Below, piece after piece: positions 6,575 to 9,666 of a stretch of DNA of 9,666 bases. The notes beneath the pieces were generated by a model, which saw only the letters and a list, made by a program, of their open reading frames with translations, did no database searches and was not told the origin of the DNA. Every line of letters begins with the position of its first letter. The first letter of the stretch is position 1. A program made the translations under genes and the position numbers. This DNA is from Lachnospiraceae bacterium. GTDB taxonomy: Bacteria; Bacillota_A; Clostridia; Lachnospirales; Lachnospiraceae. The DNA is taken from positions 1-9,666 of the forward strand of contig VSOD01000131.1 in assembly GCA_009774655.1 (NCBI GenBank), written 5' to 3'.

Positions 6575-7921
6575 ATGAAAAAGAAAACAGCAGCGTTATG
6601 TATGGCAGCCCTGATGGCAGTGACATTGACAGCCTGTGGAGGACAGGCAGGACAGGCGGAGCCGACTCCGGAGGTACAGCCGCAGGAGACACAGGAGGAA
6701 GTACAACAGGAAAGCGAAGACACTGAGCCGACAGAGCCGGCCTCCGAAGAGACAGGACTGGAGGCATGTACACTGACATTTCTTGCCTGGTATCCGCAGG
6801 AAAAATTCCAGCCGATCCTGAATGCTTTTGCAGAGGAATATCCGGATATTCAGATTGAGTTTCAATATGCTGCTCCGGTAGCGGATTATCTGGAGAAGAT
6901 GCAGGTACTGACCTCTACAGGTGAGATTCCGGATCTGTTCTATATTGCAGCGGAGAATAAAACGGAAATGATCGAAAACGGATATTGCGCGGATATATCT
7001 TCTACGGAGGCGATATCCAGACTGGTGGATACCAATAAGAATACTTATGAGTCAAACGGAAAATATTATGGGTTTGCACCTACTACATGGGTTGGCGGTT
7101 ACTTCTATAACAAAGATATCTTTACCGAGCTGAATATCGAGGCGCCCGCTGACTGGAATGAGTTTCTACAGGTTTGCAAGACGCTGCAGGATAACGGGAT
7201 CAGACCGATCATCGAGAGAGGAGAATGGTTCTGGGACAGCTTTCTTGGTCCCTTTATGAACGATTATCTGGTGACAGATCCGGATTACCATCAGGAGGTG
7301 ATCGACGGGACGAAGACTTTTGCAGACGGATGGGGACCTTATATCCAGAAATGGTATGAGGATCTGATCGTGCCCGGATATGTGGGAGAAGATCTTGTCA
7401 GTGTCAGTTCCCAGGAATTTTTCAGTGAATTTGCCACCGGTAATGCGGGACTTCTGGCAGGCCATGCAGGACATTTGAAGGAAGTGCAGATGCTGGAACC
7501 GGAATTTGAGATTGGGTTCTTCCCGATGCCCGGCACGAGTGGAGAGACAAAAGTGGCTTATGGTGCAGTGGATTGTGCGATGGCTGTCAGTTCCGGCACG
7601 GAGCATGTCAAAGAGGCAGAGGCTTTCCTGAATTTTATAGCGAGAGACGATATTGTTCAGCTGTATCAGGATATGAACGGTTATGTAATCGGCATGGACG
7701 GCATTGAATCAGATGTGGATCCTGTTCTTTCAGATATTGCAAAGCAGTATTCGGAAGGAAAGATCAGTGTCTATATTCCGCAGGGAAACTGGGGCGCTTA
7801 TGGAACCGGGCTGCAGCAGCAGTTGATCTCTTCCAGCCAGCAGCTGTTATTGGGAGATATTGACTGTAATACTTTCATGGAAGAAATGCAGAACAAATTG
7901 AAAGAATTAAAGGATGAATAA
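6575..7921 (+). CDS. Sugar ABC transporter substrate-binding lipoprotein (SBP_bac_1, CUT1 type)
   Basis: This 448-aa lipoprotein captures a sugar or oligosaccharide outside the cell and delivers it to the permeases encoded downstream. A basic start (MKKK), a hydrophobic stretch and the lipobox LTAC put the lipidated cysteine at residue 21. Residues 22-60 are a flexible linker rich in Gln, Glu, Pro and Thr. The binding protein proper begins near residue 63 (CTLTFLAWYP) and shows family features such as the FAEEYPDIQIEF segment, GEIPDLFYI, WVGGYFYNKDIF (from Trp172), PADWNEFLQVCKTL and FPMPGTSG. Length fits CUT1 binding proteins (400-450 aa). The ATG at 6575 follows GAAGGTAGG (6564-6572). Many aromatic residues suggest a carbohydrate ligand, but its identity cannot be read from sequence. 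The gene is followed by a strong stem-loop (7939-7984). Confidence 0.95.
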   Translation: MKKKTAALCMAALMAVTLTACGGQAGQAEPTPEVQPQETQEEVQQESEDTEPTEPASEETGLEACTLTFLAWYPQEKFQPILNAFAEEYPDIQIEFQYAAPVADYLEKMQVLTSTGEIPDLFYIAAENKTEMIENGYCADISSTEAISRLVDTNKNTYESNGKYYGFAPTTWVGGYFYNKDIFTELNIEAPADWNEFLQVCKTLQDNGIRPIIERGEWFWDSFLGPFMNDYLVTDPDYHQEVIDGTKTFADGWGPYIQKWYEDLIVPGYVGEDLVSVSSQEFFSEFATGNAGLLAGHAGHLKEVQMLEPEFEIGFFPMPGTSGETKVAYGAVDCAMAVSSGTEHVKEAEAFLNFIARDDIVQLYQDMNGYVIGMDGIESDVDPVLSDIAKQYSEGKISVYIPQGNWGAYGTGLQQQLISSSQQLLLGDIDCNTFMEEMQNKLKELKDE

Positions 7922-7938
7922 CAACAGGAAATCATTCA

Positions 7939-7984
7939 GGCAGCATGGCGCCGGTACGCTCAGCGCTGAGGACGCCATGCTGCC
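7939..7984 (+). other. Strong nested stem-loop between binding-protein and permease genes
   Basis: GGCAGCATGGCG (7939-7950) is the exact reverse complement of CGCCATGCTGCC (7973-7984). Within the 22-base loop sits a second perfect palindrome, CTCAGCGCTGAG (7959-7970). No T-run follows, so this is not a canonical terminator. Such structures after binding-protein genes (the known example is the malE-malF intercistronic region of E. coli) protect the upstream mRNA from 3' exonuclease decay and let the binding protein be made in excess over the permeases. Here that role is inferred from position and structure. The rest of the 7922-8050 spacer holds nothing else recognisable. Confidence 0.7.
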
Positions 7985-8050
7985 CGTCCTGGATATAACA
8001 AACCGAACAAGTCCGGTGAGAACCTGTGCCGCTTCGGAATGGAGGAAAAA

Positions 8051-8932
8051 ATGCTGAATCCCAGATTTTTCAGAAAATTTGCTCCCTTTATCACGGGAGC
8101 CTTTATCTTGTATACGATCTTATTGATCATACCAATCCTGTTGAGCTTTGCCTATTCATTTACAAATTGGGATGGATATTCACCGACGGTAGAGATGGTC
8201 GGATGGAAGAATTACATAAAAATATTTCAGTCGGAATCCATGGTGTCGGCATTGAAGAATTCTTTTGTCTTCTGCTTCTTTAACGCCGTTGTCATTACGC
8301 TGCTGGCAATTCCGCTCTCACTGGTGTTTAATGCGGGTTTCAGAAGCAGAAATTTTGTGAGATCAGCCTTTTTCTTCGCATCGGTGCCGAGCGTGTTGAT
8401 CATTGGCTATATTTTTCAACTTTTTTTCGGCCCTACGGAAAACGGTGTGATCAACTCTATTATTGGCAGACTTGGACTGGAACCGGTCCGATGGCTGTCA
8501 AGAGGCGTTCTTCCCATGTTTTCTGTGATTTTCGCAAATGTGTGGAGACTGACAGGATGGCATGCCTGTATATATCTGGCACGGCTGCAGGGGATACCGG
8601 AAGAATATTATGAGGCGGCGAAAATTGACGGAGCTTCCGGCAAAAACCTGTTTCGTTATATTACCTTTCCGCTGCTGGCGCCGGCTATGACGATCAGTAC
8701 CATGCTTATTGTAATCGACGGATTGAAGATCTATGCGCTGCCGTATTCCTTAACCGGAGGAGGGCCGGGGTACAAGACGACATTCATGACGCAGCTGATT
8801 ATCAAAACGGGTATTGGAGAAAAAATGGTTGGCAGGTCCTCGGCCATGGCAGTGGTATTCTTCGCGGTTATCATGGCGGTGTCTTTGGTACAGCTTTATT
8901 TTTCCAGAAAAAGGGAGGATGACGTATGTTGA
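8051..8932 (+). CDS. Sugar ABC transporter permease, MalF/UgpA type
   Basis: This membrane protein of 293 aa forms half of the channel for the sugar bound by the upstream lipoprotein. It has an N-terminal helix (FITGAFILYTILLIIPILLSF), a periplasm-side-equivalent outer loop containing NWDGYSP, and further hydrophobic segments giving about six helices. The cytoplasmic EAA loop that contacts the ATPase is clear: EAAKIDGASG from Glu188, followed by a pair of residues typical of the family (FPLLAP). Start choice: the ATG at 8051 has GGAGG at 8041-8045, whereas the in-frame ATG at 8039 has no ribosome binding site and its own codons form part of that site. The stop overlaps the next gene by seven bases, indicating translational coupling. 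The partner permease follows directly. Confidence 0.94.
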   Translation: MLNPRFFRKFAPFITGAFILYTILLIIPILLSFAYSFTNWDGYSPTVEMVGWKNYIKIFQSESMVSALKNSFVFCFFNAVVITLLAIPLSLVFNAGFRSRNFVRSAFFFASVPSVLIIGYIFQLFFGPTENGVINSIIGRLGLEPVRWLSRGVLPMFSVIFANVWRLTGWHACIYLARLQGIPEEYYEAAKIDGASGKNLFRYITFPLLAPAMTISTMLIVIDGLKIYALPYSLTGGGPGYKTTFMTQLIIKTGIGEKMVGRSSAMAVVFFAVIMAVSLVQLYFSRKREDDVC

Positions 8933-9666
8933 AAAAAAAGCAGTTATATGGATTTGTATTTCAGGCGCTGCTTCTGCTCTTTACTCTGCTCTTCTTAAGT
9001 CCTCTGCTCTATATGGTCCTGAATTCTTTCAAGCCATACAGTCAAATGCTGAAAGAGCCGTGGAGCTTTCCGAAGGAGCTGTTTCTGGATAATTATGTGA
9101 AAGCGTTTCGACAGATGGAGTTCTTTCAATCCTTCTGGAATTCCTGTCTGATCACGGCGGTGTCCGTAGCGCTGATTGTGTTTCTGGGAGCGTTGGCGGC
9201 CTATCCGATCACCAGATTCCGGAATCGGATCACGGATTTCTTATCAGTTTATTTCCTGATCGGCTATATGGTGCCGACCCAGGTGCTGATCGTACAGATT
9301 TTTTCTGTGATGAAGAAAGTGGATCTGATCAATACGAAAAGCGGACTGATCCTTGTATATGCGTCGGGTGTCTCTTTTGCCGTCTTCATGTATCAGGGAT
9401 TTGTACGCTCGATTCCCATCGACATGGAAGAATCTGCGCTGATCGACGGTGCGCGGCCCATGCAGGTGTTTTGGAAGATAGTGTTTCCGCTGCTACGGCC
9501 GGCTACGGCAACGCTGGTTATTTTTCAGACGATGTGGATATGGAACGATTTTACTTTATCCAGTCTGTTTTTGAGTTCCCGCAGGAATCTGACGCTGCTC
9601 CTGGAACTGCATCAGTGCATCTGTGAATTCAGGCTGGACTGGGCGGTAATGCTGGCAATCATGTGT
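8926..9666 (+). CDS. Sugar ABC transporter permease, MalG/UgpE type (3' end beyond window)
   Basis: An open frame of 247 codons runs from the ATG at 8926 to the window edge without a stop; only roughly 30 C-terminal residues should be missing by family length (about 275-280 aa). It is the second channel subunit. Visible features are an N-terminal helix (about 8-32), the LNSFKP motif after it, the FLDNYVKAF segment common in MalG-type proteins, several more hydrophobic helices and the EAA loop ESALIDGARPMQVFWKIVFP from Glu169, with Ser replacing the first Ala. GGGAGG at 8913-8918 gives a good ribosome binding site, and the start overlaps the previous gene's stop by seven bases. No ATPase gene is in the window, so the energy-coupling subunit must be encoded elsewhere, perhaps a shared MsmX-type ATPase (inference). 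Confidence 0.94.
   Translation, partial: MLKKKQLYGFVFQALLLLFTLLFLSPLLYMVLNSFKPYSQMLKEPWSFPKELFLDNYVKAFRQMEFFQSFWNSCLITAVSVALIVFLGALAAYPITRFRNRITDFLSVYFLIGYMVPTQVLIVQIFSVMKKVDLINTKSGLILVYASGVSFAVFMYQGFVRSIPIDMEESALIDGARPMQVFWKIVFPLLRPATATLVIFQTMWIWNDFTLSSLFLSSRRNLTLLLELHQCICEFRLDWAVMLAIMC

Noticed and set aside
7939..7990. Intrinsic terminator between the binding protein and permease genes
   Set aside because: The stem is strong but no T-run follows, and the permeases clearly belong to the same system, so full termination here is unlikely.
8039..8050. ATG at 8039 as start of the first permease
   Set aside because: There is no ribosome binding site upstream; the GGAGG just after it serves the ATG at 8051.
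1..9666. CRISPR arrays, tRNA/rRNA genes, insertion sequences, toxin-antitoxin or defence genes
   Set aside because: No regularly spaced repeats, RNA gene signatures, transposase motifs or terminal inverted repeats with target duplications were seen on either strand.

Overview
The window looks like a chromosomal carbohydrate-uptake locus from a Gram-positive gut-type anaerobe of the Clostridia, most likely Lachnospiraceae. The grounds are a lipoprotein-anchored sugar-binding protein with two CUT1-type permeases, a YesM/YesN-type two-component system, a DUF3784 membrane protein, purine-rich AGGAGG-like ribosome binding sites and moderate base composition. This is family-level inference; no rRNA or other marker gene is present. 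All genes that can be supported lie on the + strand.

Left part (1-1076). A small DUF3784-like membrane protein (35-367) is followed directly by a decayed fragment (about 372-882) of an ATP-binding/winged-helix 'AlbA_2 - HATPase_c_4' type putative transcriptional regulator. The fragment lacks its N-terminal part and carries in-frame stops and frameshifts. A 194-base leader (883-1076) then holds three inverted repeats and a good sigma-A-type promoter reading into the sensor kinase.

Middle (1077-4439). A YesM-family sensor histidine kinase (595 aa) and a YesN-family AraC-type response regulator (501 aa) form a two-gene regulatory unit. In this family such pairs sense an extracellular sugar or oligosaccharide and switch on the neighbouring transporter and hydrolase genes.

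Right part (4440-9666). After a short stem-loop and a plausible second promoter come a cytoplasmic protein of 636 aa that resembles six-hairpin (alpha/alpha) glycosidases but that I cannot assign to a family, an 18-codon ORF coupled to it by an ATGA overlap, a sugar-binding lipoprotein (448 aa), a 129-base spacer with a strong nested stem-loop, a MalF/UgpA-like permease and a MalG/UgpE-like permease that runs off the right edge. No ABC ATPase gene is seen, so the importer may use a shared MsmX-type ATPase or one encoded beyond the window.

Working model (inference): the kinase senses a glycan outside the cell, the regulator activates the promoter before the hydrolase-like gene, the lipoprotein and permeases import an oligosaccharide, and the cytoplasmic enzyme processes it. 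The glycan is not identifiable from the sequence. The least explained parts are the hydrolase-like protein, the leader with its inverted repeats, the SBP-permease stem-loop and the 18-codon ORF. I found no CRISPR array, RNA gene, insertion sequence or defence system.
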